From NCBI GenBank assembly GCA_030832085.1, contig JAURJU010000007.1, positions 1-64,000 of the forward strand: a DNA stretch of 64,000 nt, written 5' to 3'. The notes below the pieces were generated by a model. It did no database searches and had not been told where the DNA came from. It was given only the letters and a program-made list of their open reading frames with translations. How positions within the stretch are numbered: position 1 is the stretch's first letter; every line of letters starts with the position of its first letter. This document shows, piece after piece, positions 46,037-56,772 of this stretch. The DNA comes from Chitinophagales bacterium. Its GTDB lineage: Bacteria; Bacteroidota; Bacteroidia; Chitinophagales; Chitinophagaceae. The position numbers and the translations under genes were made by a program.

Positions 46037-49000
46037 TTATTGCACCATCTTGACCAACTTTTCTACCGATGACCTGTCACGAAATTGAATTTTAAGGAAA
46101 TAAACGCCTGCCGAAAAAGGAGCCAAATCAATTTCCTGTATGTAAACAACTTGTCCTTCCGTGTAGGCATATGTTTTGATGATGCGCCCCTTTGCATCTG
46201 TCAGCTGTATTGACCTTAGATCTGTTGAAGTCGGATGAAACCTTATTGAAGTGCTGGACATGGTGGGGTTCGGGTACAGGAGATACCCTTGTTCCTTCAA
46301 CCTGTTGGGAAGTACCAATGCTGTAATTGTAATATTGTCCAGATAGATGTTGTTGTTGCCATTTCCCTTGTTGATGAACTTGATCATGAATTCGGGCTTG
46401 CCACTTAAAATTGTTGTCAGGTCGAGGTGTTCCTTTCTCCAGTCAGCAGTTCCAATGGGTTCAAAAGGCATGTTGTCATTTTTATTGGCAGTGCCAAGCG
46501 CTGTTCCCCATTTCTTGTAGATATTGGTCCAGTTTTTTCCGCAATCCCATGAAACAGCGAGCTCCAATGTATCGGGACGATTTCCGTTGTTTGTGTTTGC
46601 CCCAAGGTCAACATCAAGGTAAATGGAGTCTGGATTGTTGTTGATGAACAATGGCGAAATCATTTCTGAAACAAAAGAAGGCCTTTGAAAATTCTTGGCT
46701 GCGATCGCTGATCCTGCACCGGCCAGCGATACTTTTTGCCACTGATCAGCAGAATGCATCGGGGTGGTTGGCCATTTGCTGTTCATTTCAAAAGTCTCTT
46801 TGAAAGAGATTTCCATGGGCTTTAGGTAATGATGGATGGACAGAGCTGTGTCATTTAACCTGTTTTCGTCAACCTTGCCATTGGCACTTGCAACAACCAT
46901 TTTGATGTTGTTAATGCCTGGTGAAAGTGAAATGGGAGAAAAGAATATGCCTGCTGTCGAATTTCTTGCAAGATTGCCAGTCCACTTTTTTGTCTCTGCC
47001 AGTATTCCATTTGACCATAGCTGTAGTTCAAGCGATTTTAAACTGTCTTTCCCCAAGGAGCTGAACCTTGCAAAGGGAACTGTGGTCTGCTCACATCCAA
47101 ACAGGGTTGGTGCCAGGATGGAATCCATGCATACATCCGTTGAAAGAAAGTTGATGCCAAGGACCTGAATATTGTCAATATACATGTTGTTGCCGTACCG
47201 ATTGATCCCCCTGATGCTGATTTGAATGTCTTTTCCGGCAAAGGCACCAAGACTGATTTTTTCTTTTCTCCACTCGCTCTGAACAGGAACATATGCAGTA
47301 TTGGTAAATCCTGTTTTAGTGGCAAGCGCAGGTCCCCATTTTTTGTAAACAGAAAAAAATGTTTTGCCACAGTCTGCTGTTGCCAAGACCTCCAGGGTGT
47401 CCTGGTTGATGCCGTCATACAATGCAGCCGCCAACATGAATTCCAGCGCAATGGAATCATGGATGCTTGTTTTGAGGACTGGGCTGATCAGGTCTGCATA
47501 TTTGTCTTTTTCATCATTGTTGAAATTGTCAAAAACATAAGACCTTGATCCTTCAAATGCCGCCTTGTTGGTGTTTTTCCAGCCAAGTGTGCTGCTGCCG
47601 TTGGTTTGGAAAAACCAATCAGTGGGAGGCATTGTAGCAGCTTCTGCTGTTTCAAGCAAGGGCAAATCCTTGATTCCCTTGATTTCAATTTGAATGCTGT
47701 CAGCATTGTTGGAGGGCTTCTCGTCATCTTTTCCATTGGGCAAATCCAACACCAGCTTTAGCATGGTTTTGCCTGCCGGAATGGTCAGTTGTGACAATAT
47801 AACGACGGATTCTTCTGCATATCCAAGATTGCCAGTCCATGCTTCCTCCTTTACTGGGATGCCGTTCAAAGACATGTTGATTCTAATGGATTTCAATGCT
47901 TCAATGCCATTGTTTCTTATCGTTATCCTGGGTTGAAAGGAACCAGAACAGACAGGTTCGCAACTGTTGGGAAATGAAATCGAGGAAAGCTTTGCATCCA
48001 AAATAAAATTGCTGCGCAAGGCTAACGCAGCGACAGTAGTGCTCCAGGTGTTGGCCGTTTTTCCTGACATACCAGTGAACCAAAATATGGAATCGTTGGA
48101 AGGATCTGGTGCAATGTCACTGTAATCTCCCCACCTGCTGGCAACAGTTCCATAACCCGTTCCTTTCTTGATCAGGGTTTCCTCAAAAGCCATCAGGTTT
48201 GATGGGTCATTTTGGTTTCTGCCTGTAAAAGCCAGGGAAGCATCATCTTTGTTGCTGCTGAAATTATAGGCCAATGCAATTTGTCCATTTCCATTTTGCA
48301 TGATTGAACCCATAAAACGATGAACAAGCTGGTTGGGGTTACAGGCAGACGCGTTCTGTGGTGAAAATGTTCCCTGCTGTTTTATGTCCCATGTACTTGT
48401 ATGTCGGATTTCGTACCAACGGATGCCTGAAAGACCATTTCCATTGACATCAACTGTATGGTTGGCAACAATGCTCTGGTAGCCGCCAAAGTTCCTGTAG
48501 CTGGGCTTGTGCATGATCCTGTTGCTCACCACATCGTAACCCTGCCCAGTTGCTGAAGGTGCACAATTCCTGCTTTCACAAACCATACTGCTAAAGGCTG
48601 CCACCGGGAAATTTCTTTCGGTTTTTACCAATGATTTAGTGGGGTCTGTAAAATCCACCTTGAAGCTGATCATCCCAATGCTGTCCTTGTCTGCAGCTGA
48701 AGCGGTCAGTTCGTCGTCGCTGTAATAAAGGAAGATTCCGGGTGTTCCCAGTGGGGGTTTTTCTGTTCCTGCGAGGGTAACTGGTACCAGTGCATTGTAT
48801 TTGTTGTCGGCATCCGTCATTCTCAAGCGCTGCAGGGTAGGATTGGATGTACCAGCAATCATTTTGGCTTTGTCAAATGCCCATACCGAATTTCCGAGGT
48901 ATTGGTCCGAAAAATCCCTTGTCACTCCATACCAGGCATCATGCCAGTTTCCATATTTGGGATAATCAGGGAAAAATGAATCACAATAAAATTCATATAC

Positions 49001-49699
49001 ATACCATGAACCTGTTGGATCATTCGTTACCGATACTGCAAAAATCAGCGTATTGATCTTGATGCCTGTTTTGGATGAATCACCAAATTCAGTCATCACA
49101 AACCGATCAGAAAGTTGGTCATACCACGCAATGCAATCGCCTCCGCCATTGTAGCTGCTTCCAGGCATTTGGTCCATATAATTTTGCGGGGAAACCTGGT
49201 TTCCAGATTTGTCGAAGATGCTGAAAAGGGCACTTCCATTTGGGCCATTGATCATTTGGATGATGTGGTTTGGGCCAACAGCAATGCTGGGATCAGCAGG
49301 ATTGATGTTGCTGAATCCCTGACCATCCAAAACCCTGGTGATGTTTCCGCCATTTTTTTCAATGGGATTGTTGACCAGCGGTGCATTCCTCAATTGTTGG
49401 ATGGGGAGCATTGGAAAACCCTTGCCATCCTTCTGCCAAAGCAAATCTTCCTCCCTTTTTTTAATCCCATATTTTTTGAAAACCAACGGTTCGAGGTCCT
49501 GGGCATGTATCAATCCTTTTTCGTCCCTTGTTCTGATTTTTAGCGTTGGATCTGCGCTGTCAGGCTTCCATGATCTGATGGCAGGGGTCGTTGCCGTTAA
49601 CTGTCCTTGAATCACTGACACGGAATGCTGCCCTTGAGACGACAGTGCCAGAAAGAGAAATGCTATTGATGATATGAAACGTTTTCCGACCAATGACAT
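46037..49699 (-). CDS. Large exported T9SS cargo protein
   Basis: A 1,220-aa protein with a signal peptide (about residues 1-23, ending SSQGQ) and a C-terminal type IX secretion sorting domain (YPNPT, then GVYFLKIQF and KLVKMV). Two similar domains, at about 686-850 and 965-1130, both carry DTLE..DCGK and a Y-KKWG-AL segment; they resemble carbohydrate- or protein-binding jelly-roll modules, so one probably arose by duplication. The N-terminal half has no clear enzyme signature. It is likely a secreted adhesin or surface protein. It is 78 bases downstream of the CNT transporter gene. Confidence 0.85.
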   Translation of the reverse strand: MSLVGKRFISSIAFLFLALSSQGQHSVSVIQGQLTATTPAIRSWKPDSADPTLKIRTRDEKGLIHAQDLEPLVFKKYGIKKREEDLLWQKDGKGFPMLPIQQLRNAPLVNNPIEKNGGNITRVLDGQGFSNINPADPSIAVGPNHIIQMINGPNGSALFSIFDKSGNQVSPQNYMDQMPGSSYNGGGDCIAWYDQLSDRFVMTEFGDSSKTGIKINTLIFAVSVTNDPTGSWYVYEFYCDSFFPDYPKYGNWHDAWYGVTRDFSDQYLGNSVWAFDKAKMIAGTSNPTLQRLRMTDADNKYNALVPVTLAGTEKPPLGTPGIFLYYSDDELTASAADKDSIGMISFKVDFTDPTKSLVKTERNFPVAAFSSMVCESRNCAPSATGQGYDVVSNRIMHKPSYRNFGGYQSIVANHTVDVNGNGLSGIRWYEIRHTSTWDIKQQGTFSPQNASACNPNQLVHRFMGSIMQNGNGQIALAYNFSSNKDDASLAFTGRNQNDPSNLMAFEETLIKKGTGYGTVASRWGDYSDIAPDPSNDSIFWFTGMSGKTANTWSTTVAALALRSNFILDAKLSSISFPNSCEPVCSGSFQPRITIRNNGIEALKSIRINMSLNGIPVKEEAWTGNLGYAEESVVILSQLTIPAGKTMLKLVLDLPNGKDDEKPSNNADSIQIEIKGIKDLPLLETAEAATMPPTDWFFQTNGSSTLGWKNTNKAAFEGSRSYVFDNFNNDEKDKYADLISPVLKTSIHDSIALEFMLAAALYDGINQDTLEVLATADCGKTFFSVYKKWGPALATKTGFTNTAYVPVQSEWRKEKISLGAFAGKDIQISIRGINRYGNNMYIDNIQVLGINFLSTDVCMDSILAPTLFGCEQTTVPFARFSSLGKDSLKSLELQLWSNGILAETKKWTGNLARNSTAGIFFSPISLSPGINNIKMVVASANGKVDENRLNDTALSIHHYLKPMEISFKETFEMNSKWPTTPMHSADQWQKVSLAGAGSAIAAKNFQRPSFVSEMISPLFINNNPDSIYLDVDLGANTNNGNRPDTLELAVSWDCGKNWTNIYKKWGTALGTANKNDNMPFEPIGTADWRKEHLDLTTILSGKPEFMIKFINKGNGNNNIYLDNITITALVLPNRLKEQGYLLYPNPTMSSTSIRFHPTSTDLRSIQLTDAKGRIIKTYAYTEGQVVYIQEIDLAPFSAGVYFLKIQFRDRSSVEKLVKMVQ

Positions 49700-49777
49700 G
49701 GGATACCTGCACAACGTTCAGGAGAACATAAAGTTAGACCCAAAATTGTAAAAGTTCCATTAAAATCGATCTGCATC

Positions 49778-51076
49778 CTAGCCCAGGGCTCCTGCGATAC
49801 AGGCACACATCAGGCAAGCAATGGTTCCGCCAATCAATGCCTTGAATCCCAGCCCGGTGAGGTTTTTCCTTTGGCCTGGCGCCAGCTGGCTGATTCCACC
49901 AATTTGGATGCCGATTGAGGCAATATTGGCAAACCCGCACAATGCGTAGGTGGTGATAAGGATTGATTTTGGATCTGTGATCAGGTTTTCCGCCTTCATT
50001 TTGCCAAAGGTGATATAAGCCTGAAATTCATTGATGATGGTTTTTTCACCCAACAACTGACCTACAGAAACCATGTCGCGTTCACTGACTCCAATGAGCC
50101 AGGCAATGGGGGAGAAAAGGTATCCCAATATCATCTGAAACGATAGGGCATCATAACGTCCCTTGCTGATATTTGCCACCAGACCATTGATACCTGTATA
50201 GTATCCAACTGATCCCAATACCCAGTTAAGGACATACATCAGCGCAGTGAAAACGATCAGGATTGCACCAACATTTACTGCAAGTTTAAGACCATCTGTT
50301 GTTCCAAGCGAAATGGCATCAAGGGCATTTTCCCCGAATTTTTCTTTGGAAACGACAATGCGCTCATCGATTTTTTCAGTCTGTGGGAAGAGAATTTTTG
50401 AACAAACAATGGCTGCGGGTGCACTCATGATGGATTGACTCAACAAATGCAATGCAAAAAAATGCTGTTGTGCCGGATCATTTCCTCCAAGAAAGCCGAC
50501 ATATGCGGCAAGAACGGATCCTGCAGTATTGGCCATTCCACCCACCATGATGCAAAGGATTTCGCTTCTGTTCATCTTGTCCAGAAACGGCCTTACCATC
50601 AATGGAGCTTCGGTCTGGCCAAGAAAGATGTTTGCCGCTGTGGATACACTTTCTGCACCGGAAACTTTTAGTTTGCTGAGCATCAATGCGAAAAAATAAA
50701 CGATTTTCTGGAGTATACCCAGGTAGTAAAAAAGTGAGGATAGCGCTGCAAAAAAGATGATGTTGGGGAGGGCCTGAATGGCAAAAGTATATCCCCAGCT
50801 TCCCGATGCATCCGCCAGATTGCCAAACATGAACTCAATCCCTTTGTGTGAAAGGTTGATGATTTCCACAAACTTGTCCGAAAACCATTGTATGACAATC
50901 CTGAAAAAGTTGTATTTCCCCTTGGAGAGAACTCCGATGGCAAAACCAATCTGGGCAATGATTCCCATGAAAACCAATTTCCAATTGATGGCTTTTTTGT
51001 TGTTGCTCAACACATAACAAAGGCCAATCAAGAACATCATTCCCAGAAGTCCCCTGCTCAGATTTTCCCACAGCAT
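49778..51076 (-). CDS. Concentrative nucleoside transporter (CNT/NupC family)
   Basis: Ion-coupled nucleoside symporter in the inner membrane. The 432-aa protein has the CNT fold with the signature GQTEAPLMVRPF at about 153-164 and ALPNIIFFAALSS at about 102-114. The start is the ATG at 51076; an upstream TTG would add two residues. It follows the flippase by 40 bases. Exact nucleoside range is unknown. Confidence 0.9.
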   Translation of the reverse strand: MLWENLSRGLLGMMFLIGLCYVLSNNKKAINWKLVFMGIIAQIGFAIGVLSKGKYNFFRIVIQWFSDKFVEIINLSHKGIEFMFGNLADASGSWGYTFAIQALPNIIFFAALSSLFYYLGILQKIVYFFALMLSKLKVSGAESVSTAANIFLGQTEAPLMVRPFLDKMNRSEILCIMVGGMANTAGSVLAAYVGFLGGNDPAQQHFFALHLLSQSIMSAPAAIVCSKILFPQTEKIDERIVVSKEKFGENALDAISLGTTDGLKLAVNVGAILIVFTALMYVLNWVLGSVGYYTGINGLVANISKGRYDALSFQMILGYLFSPIAWLIGVSERDMVSVGQLLGEKTIINEFQAYITFGKMKAENLITDPKSILITTYALCGFANIASIGIQIGGISQLAPGQRKNLTGLGFKALIGGTIACLMCACIAGALG

Positions 51077-51116
51077 ATGCAATCAGTTTGGTTTATTGGG
51101 CAATATACAATATTAA

Positions 51117-52616
51117 TCAAGACCTCGAGCGCGCCAGTTTCTTTCTGGCCATGGCGTAGAGTTCAGTAATATCGGGTGAAATATTGAAGCGTATGATAAA
51201 GTATGCAAAAGCGAGAATGAAAAAAAGCGATTTCAAAGCAAGGTTGATCCAAATCATTTCATGGAACTCCAGGAGATGCAAGGCTACTGTCAGCGCAGCC
51301 GCTACAATCAGGGTCAATCCGTTTCTCCATGAAAAGGGCTGCAGTGCATAAATTCTTTTGATATAGTAGAAACGTATAAAGTTGAAAAGTACAACAGCAA
51401 TCAGGCTTCCTGCTGCAGTTCCCAAAATACCATATTTTCTGGTGAGCAGGTAGTTGAGTATGATGGAGACAACCACAAATAACATGTTGGTGAGCAAGTC
51501 AATTCTCCAATGTTTCGAGAGTTGCAGAATTTGTGTATTCATCCCTGTTCCAAGATCAATCAACTTGGATACTCCCAGGATCAGCATCAACATCGACATG
51601 CCGGCATATGCAGGTCCCAGCACATGAATGAAAGCCGGAATATTGAGGACAACAATTCCCAAAATCCCAGATGCGACGATCAGCAGGTTCAGCGCTGTTT
51701 TTTTATAAAGCCTTTCCAACTTGGCAAGGTCCTTATCTTTCCAAGCCTGCGCAATTTGTGGAGTTGAAACTGACACCAGGCTTCTTTGGGGTACATCCAT
51801 TACTGTGATCAGATAGGTTGCGATGGTAAAAATGGCAGCATCAGCAAGGCCTCCTGTAGATTGGGATGCGATGATGATGGTGTCATTGGTTTTGGCCACT
51901 ACATTCAGGATATTCCCCAGGAAATAGGCGCCTCCGAACCGAACCATCGTACCGGAAAGCTTTTGGGTAACATTGCTTTTTTTGAAAACCAGGAGAAAGG
52001 TTTTGCTCCTTATGATTACCCATGCCAATACAGCAATGGGAATGAAGTAGAGATAAGAATAAATACCTATAAAGAGATTGTAGTTCTTTATCAGGCCAAA
52101 CACCCACGCAAGAATCACGAGGAGCACTACAATCCTGAACAGGAATTCTTTTAGGAAATTTGCAACGATTGTCTTGCCAATGATCCATGCAAAAACTTCC
52201 AGCATGGACAGTGCCACCAGTGATATGGTCAACGGAATCACCAATTTCAAATGATGCACCAGGATAGGGGAGCGGGCCGCAAATTTTTTGAGGGCAAAGG
52301 GTTCAATGTAGGGGAATGCAATCCAAAGCAAGAGGCACATCATTGCTCCAATTGACAGCACAAGGGTGATCAAATCATTTTTCTCTTTGGGCAAATAGTG
52401 TTTGTAGAAGGGATAAAATTTCAATGCTACCGGCAATGTTCCTGCTGTACAAATCATCGAGAAAATCATCGCAATGTCCATCAGTATCCTTGTGAGGCCG
52501 AACTCTTCCGGGGTAAAGAACTTTGGGAATAGAAACAAAACATTGAATGCTCCAATCGCAAAGCCTGCGTAGATGTATATGGATGAGTAGATGCTTTGTT
52601 TGCGAATGGTTGCCAT
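51117..52616 (-). CDS. Polysaccharide flippase-like membrane protein
   Basis: A 499-aa protein with about 12-14 hydrophobic segments and the general layout of the MVF/polysaccharide-export superfamily (Wzx and related). It starts MATIRKQSIYSSIYIYAGFAIGAFNVLFLFPKFF. Such proteins flip lipid-linked oligosaccharides across the inner membrane. It is a candidate partner for the glycan cluster at 13-22 kb, though it sits 30 kb away. It is 55 bases downstream of trxA, past a terminator. Confidence 0.85.
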   Translation of the reverse strand: MATIRKQSIYSSIYIYAGFAIGAFNVLFLFPKFFTPEEFGLTRILMDIAMIFSMICTAGTLPVALKFYPFYKHYLPKEKNDLITLVLSIGAMMCLLLWIAFPYIEPFALKKFAARSPILVHHLKLVIPLTISLVALSMLEVFAWIIGKTIVANFLKEFLFRIVVLLVILAWVFGLIKNYNLFIGIYSYLYFIPIAVLAWVIIRSKTFLLVFKKSNVTQKLSGTMVRFGGAYFLGNILNVVAKTNDTIIIASQSTGGLADAAIFTIATYLITVMDVPQRSLVSVSTPQIAQAWKDKDLAKLERLYKKTALNLLIVASGILGIVVLNIPAFIHVLGPAYAGMSMLMLILGVSKLIDLGTGMNTQILQLSKHWRIDLLTNMLFVVVSIILNYLLTRKYGILGTAAGSLIAVVLFNFIRFYYIKRIYALQPFSWRNGLTLIVAAALTVALHLLEFHEMIWINLALKSLFFILAFAYFIIRFNISPDITELYAMARKKLARSRS

Positions 52617-52621
52617 AAAAA

Positions 52622-52650
52622 CAAAAAAACCGTCACAGGGTGACGGTTTC
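52622..52650 (-). terminator. Terminator of trxA
   Basis: AAACCGTCAC (52627-52636) pairs with GTGACGGTTT (52640-52649), a 10-bp stem with an AGG loop, and the minus-strand transcript then runs into a T-tract. It separates trxA from the flippase gene. Confidence 0.8.
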
Positions 52651-52670
52651 AAAAGTAATGAAATTGCGGT

Positions 52671-52988
52671 TTACAGGTGTGATTCTATCCGCTTAATAAA
52701 ATTGTGCTTTGGTTGTGCTCCAACGAGCTTGTCTACCACCTGACCATTTTTAATGAAAAGGATGGCAGGGATGGATGTAATACCATAGTTCATGGACAGC
52801 TGTGGATTGTGGTCCACATTGACCTTGCCAATGTTAACCTTTCCTTCAAATTCCTTTGCGAGTTCCTCTACAACCGGTCCGATTGCACGGCAAGGCCCAC
52901 ACCATTCAGCCCAAAAATCAATCATAGAGAGCTTATCCGAGTCAAGTACTTCAGTCTGAAAATTGCCGTCTGTAAATTCTTTTGCCAT
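52671..52988 (-). CDS. trxA: Thioredoxin
   Basis: The 105-aa redox protein has the active site WCGPC at residues 29-33 and the cis-proline segment SIPAILFIKNGQ. It starts MAKEFTDGNFQTEVL. It is cytosolic. It lies 83 bases after dnaE on the same strand and is followed by a terminator; a -7 box (53025-53032) suggests its own promoter. Confidence 0.96.
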   Translation of the reverse strand: MAKEFTDGNFQTEVLDSDKLSMIDFWAEWCGPCRAIGPVVEELAKEFEGKVNIGKVNVDHNPQLSMNYGITSIPAILFIKNGQVVDKLVGAQPKHNFIKRIESHL

Positions 52989-53024
52989 GTATTTGGATTG
53001 TATGTTAGATAATCAGGTGAAATG

Positions 53025-53032
53025 CAAAATTA
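53025..53032 (-). promoter_or_regulatory. -7-type box upstream of trxA
   Basis: TAATTTTG on the minus strand, an exact TAnnTTTG match, ends 36 bases before the trxA ATG. A -33 element was not identified. Confidence 0.35.
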
Positions 53033-53071
53033 GTTCCAATTTTTAATATTACATAAAAAGTCATGATTCAT

Positions 53072-56000
53072 TTAGGCTGTGTCAACATGTACCTCAATCA
53101 GGGGGTTGTTTTCGAGGAATTCAGCCATTTCGTCATTCATTTCAAATCCTTTTTCAGTCGTTTTCATCTGCACCCTCCAACGTTCCACCTGGTCAATCAT
53201 GACCAGTTTCAACCTGGTTTTTCCCGGATTCTTTTTCAGGTTGGCATGTAAAAACGATGCATAGGCCTCAGTGATGGCGCCTGCCTGCAGCGTCAGTTGA
53301 ACCTGTCGTGTAAAAGCCCTTTTGATGGTTTCCAGCAAACAGATCTCAGAAACCCTGAAATTCCATTCATTGCGGCTTTCCCATTTTTCAAAATTGCCTT
53401 TTACATGAATGCAGCTTCCTGCAATGAAATAGTTGGAGAACTTCACATACATGTCGCCAAACAGGGTGATTTCCACCTTGCCTGAAAAGTCTTCTATGGT
53501 GATGCTGCCATATTTCTTGCCTGCCCTCGATATTTTGTGCTGGGCTGAAGTTACAAGGCCTGCCAGTTTTAGCGGTTGGTTGGGGCTTTTCTGCAGTTCT
53601 ATCCCCCCTTTGAATTCATTGTAATCGTTGATGGGCATGATCCCGTAGTACTTCAATTCAAAACGGTAATGGTCCAACGGATGACCACTCAGGAACATCC
53701 CAGTGATGTCCTTCTCTTTTTCGAGCAATTCAGTCAGCGACCATGGCGGACAATCCGGAACTTTTGGGGGCGGAATCTCCTGAACCAGTGAAAGGTCTCC
53801 AAATAGGGTATTCAAGTTGGAAGTGGATTGGCTTTGCCAGATGTTGCCGTATTTGATGATTTTTTCAAGTCCGTTGGATGTATCTCCAGTTGGCTGAAAA
53901 AAATACTGGGCACGGTGCAATTCAGGGAAGCAGTCAAAAGTGCCGGACATGGCAAGGCTTTCCAAAGATTTTTTGTTGACGGTACGTTGGTTGACCCTTT
54001 TGACCAATTCATAAATAGAAACATAAGGCCCATTTTTTTCCCTTTCCTCTATGATGGATTCCACTGCCGCTTCACCTACACCTTTCAAGCCGCCCAGGCC
54101 TATCCTGATTTCTCCTTTTTTGTTCACTGCAAAACTTTGGAGGGACTCATTGATGTCGGGGCCAAGAACATTGAGCCCCATTCTTTTGCACTCTTCCATG
54201 AAAAAGGTGATTTTTTCGATGGAGCCGGCGTGGTTCAATACTGCCGCCATGAATTCAGAGGGATAATGGGATTTTAGATAGGCCGTCTGATAGGCAATGA
54301 ATGCGTAGCAGGTACTGTGTGATTTGTTGAACGCATATTGTGCAAACGCCTCCCAGTCTGTCCATATTTTCTGCAATTTCTCTTCCGCAAATCCTTTTTT
54401 CAGGGCATTGCCAATGAATTGTCCTTTCATCTTGTCCAGTACCGACTTTTGCTTTTTACCCATCGCTTTGCGCAGCACATCTGCATCCCCCTTGCTAAAG
54501 CCCGCCAGTTTTTGGGCAAGCAGCATTACCTGTTCCTGGTAAACAGTGATACCATAGGTTTCCTGCAGGTATTCTTCCATTTCATCCAGGTCATAGGCAA
54601 TGGCCTCTCTTCCGTGCTTCCGGTTGATGAAATTGGGAATATATTCAAGCGGTCCGGGTCTGTACAGAGCGTTCATCGCAATCAGGTCCTCAAACTTGTC
54701 CGGTTTCAGGTCGCGCAGGTATTTTTGCATGCCAGGACTTTCGAACTGGAATGTGCCAATGGTTTCGCCAAGTTGGTAAAGCCTGAATGTTTTTTCGTCG
54801 TCAAGGGGGATTTTGTCGATATCGATTTCAATCCCATAATTCATTTTGATGAGTGCAAGGGATGTTTTGATGACATTCAGGGTTTTCAATCCCAGAAAGT
54901 CCATCTTGATTACACCGGCATCTTCAATCACGCTTCCTTCAATCTGCGTTACCCACATGGGGGAATCCTTGGCAATGCATACCGGCAAGAGGTCAGTCAG
55001 GTCCGTTGGGGCAATGATGATGCCTGCAGCATGAATACCGGTGTTTCGGACAGACCCTTCAAGAATTTCGGCCTCATGCAGTACCTGGCTCCGGATATCT
55101 GTTCCTGCGTAAATGTCACGCAGTGCCTTTGCATTTTCGATGTCATCCTGGTTGAGGGTTTCCTTTTCAACCAGGCTTTTTTCACCACTCAGGGGTGCAT
55201 GTAAAAGGCGTTTGAGTGAAATGCCCGGCTTTTCTGGAACCAGTTTGGCAAGGATATTGGATTCCATCAATGGCAGGTCCATGGTTCTTGCCACATCCTT
55301 GATGCTCATCTTGGCTGCCATTGTGCCGTAAGTGACAATCTGGGCAACCTGGTTTTTCCCATATTTGTCAACCACATAGTCAATCACCTTCTGTCTTCCT
55401 TCGTCATCAAAGTCCGTGTCAATATCGGGCATCGACTTTCGGTCTGGATTCAGGAAACGCTCAAACAGCAATTTGTATTTGATGGGGTCGATATTGGTAA
55501 TACCGATGCAGAATGCAACAACACTTCCTGCAGCTGAACCCCTGCCCGGACCGATGAATACACCCAAATCCCTGCCCGCCTTGATGAAGTCAGAAACAAT
55601 GAGAAAGTATCCTGCAAATCCCATGGTACGGATCGTAAAAAGCTCAAAATTCAGCCGCTCTTCAATTTCTGGAGTGATGACATCGTATCTTTTTCTGGCC
55701 CCTTCACGGGTGATGTGCTCTAAGTACTCATCCTGTGTGGTAAAATTCTTAGGAACAACAAAATGGGGGAGCAGGATATCCCTCTTGAGGTCAAGGACTT
55801 CCACCTTCTCTACAATTTCATTTGTGTTGTCGATGGCTTCTTCAAGGTCATGGAACACCCCCGACATTTCAGCCGTGGTCTTGAAGTAGAACTGGTCGTT
55901 GGGGAAGGCGAACCTTTTGTTTTTTATGTTCAGATCGTCATCGGAAAATTCTCTTGCCGCCGGAGTAGCCACTTTTTCTCCAGTATTGATGCAAAGCAGG

Positions 56001-56695
56001 ATATCGTGAGCATTGAAATCCTTTTGGTCCACATAGTGTGCATCATTGGAAGCAATCACTTTCACATTGTACTTCTTTGCAAACTTCAACAATACCTTGT
56101 TCACTTTTTCCTGTTCTTCCATGCCATGGCGCTGCAACTCTACATAGTAATCGTCCTGAAAAATATTCAGCCACCACTTGAACTCATTTTCACCCTCCTG
56201 CTCACCTTTTCGCATGATGGTCTGCGGTACCAGGGCGCCAAGACAACAAGTGGTTGCGATAAGGCCTTCATGATGCTTGTGAATCAGCTCTTTATCAATT
56301 CTTGGATACTTGCTGTACATACCTTCAATGTAGCCGAGTGAAGTGAGTTTTACCAGGTTTTTGTAACCAATATCGTTCTTGGCCAGGAGAATCTGGTGGT
56401 GGCGGGGGTCTTTTTCTTCCTTGGAAAATGACTTTCTGTGACGGTTTTCTGTGATGTAAAATTCGCACCCAACGATGGGTTTTACTTTCAAAGGACTATT
56501 TTTGTCGTTCGGATCGGTGTGGTGCTTGTGCGCCTCTGCAACGAACTGAAAAACGCCAAACATGTTTCCATGGTCTGAAATGGCCAATCCAGGCATGTTG
56601 TCGCTCATGGCTTTGTTGTATAGTGCGCCGATACTGGCAGCACCATCCAGCAAAGAGTACTGGGTATGAACGTGTAAGTGAGAGAAACGCGACAT
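53072..56695 (-). CDS. dnaE: DNA polymerase III subunit alpha
   Basis: Main replicative polymerase subunit. The 1,207-aa protein begins with a PHP domain whose metal-type residues look intact (HVHTQYS at 8-14, SDHGNMFG at 40-47, SNDAH at 216-220). The polymerase motifs are GPGRGSAAGS (382-391) and PDIDTD (423-428), where the catalytic aspartates lie. Helix-hairpin-helix and OB-fold regions follow, as in DnaE1. The divergent NlpC/P60 gene starts 78 bases away. Confidence 0.97.
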   Translation of the reverse strand: MSRFSHLHVHTQYSLLDGAASIGALYNKAMSDNMPGLAISDHGNMFGVFQFVAEAHKHHTDPNDKNSPLKVKPIVGCEFYITENRHRKSFSKEEKDPRHHQILLAKNDIGYKNLVKLTSLGYIEGMYSKYPRIDKELIHKHHEGLIATTCCLGALVPQTIMRKGEQEGENEFKWWLNIFQDDYYVELQRHGMEEQEKVNKVLLKFAKKYNVKVIASNDAHYVDQKDFNAHDILLCINTGEKVATPAAREFSDDDLNIKNKRFAFPNDQFYFKTTAEMSGVFHDLEEAIDNTNEIVEKVEVLDLKRDILLPHFVVPKNFTTQDEYLEHITREGARKRYDVITPEIEERLNFELFTIRTMGFAGYFLIVSDFIKAGRDLGVFIGPGRGSAAGSVVAFCIGITNIDPIKYKLLFERFLNPDRKSMPDIDTDFDDEGRQKVIDYVVDKYGKNQVAQIVTYGTMAAKMSIKDVARTMDLPLMESNILAKLVPEKPGISLKRLLHAPLSGEKSLVEKETLNQDDIENAKALRDIYAGTDIRSQVLHEAEILEGSVRNTGIHAAGIIIAPTDLTDLLPVCIAKDSPMWVTQIEGSVIEDAGVIKMDFLGLKTLNVIKTSLALIKMNYGIEIDIDKIPLDDEKTFRLYQLGETIGTFQFESPGMQKYLRDLKPDKFEDLIAMNALYRPGPLEYIPNFINRKHGREAIAYDLDEMEEYLQETYGITVYQEQVMLLAQKLAGFSKGDADVLRKAMGKKQKSVLDKMKGQFIGNALKKGFAEEKLQKIWTDWEAFAQYAFNKSHSTCYAFIAYQTAYLKSHYPSEFMAAVLNHAGSIEKITFFMEECKRMGLNVLGPDINESLQSFAVNKKGEIRIGLGGLKGVGEAAVESIIEEREKNGPYVSIYELVKRVNQRTVNKKSLESLAMSGTFDCFPELHRAQYFFQPTGDTSNGLEKIIKYGNIWQSQSTSNLNTLFGDLSLVQEIPPPKVPDCPPWSLTELLEKEKDITGMFLSGHPLDHYRFELKYYGIMPINDYNEFKGGIELQKSPNQPLKLAGLVTSAQHKISRAGKKYGSITIEDFSGKVEITLFGDMYVKFSNYFIAGSCIHVKGNFEKWESRNEWNFRVSEICLLETIKRAFTRQVQLTLQAGAITEAYASFLHANLKKNPGKTRLKLVMIDQVERWRVQMKTTEKGFEMNDEMAEFLENNPLIEVHVDTA

Positions 56696-56772
56696 GTTGA
56701 TGATGTAGAAGGAAAGAATTCAAATTTCGTAAATAAACAGCAAAAGCCGGAAAGGGGTTTTCCACAAATTGA

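Noticed and set aside
54338-55204. 288-codon plus-strand open frame inside dnaE
   Set aside because: Antisense shadow of a highly conserved polymerase gene.
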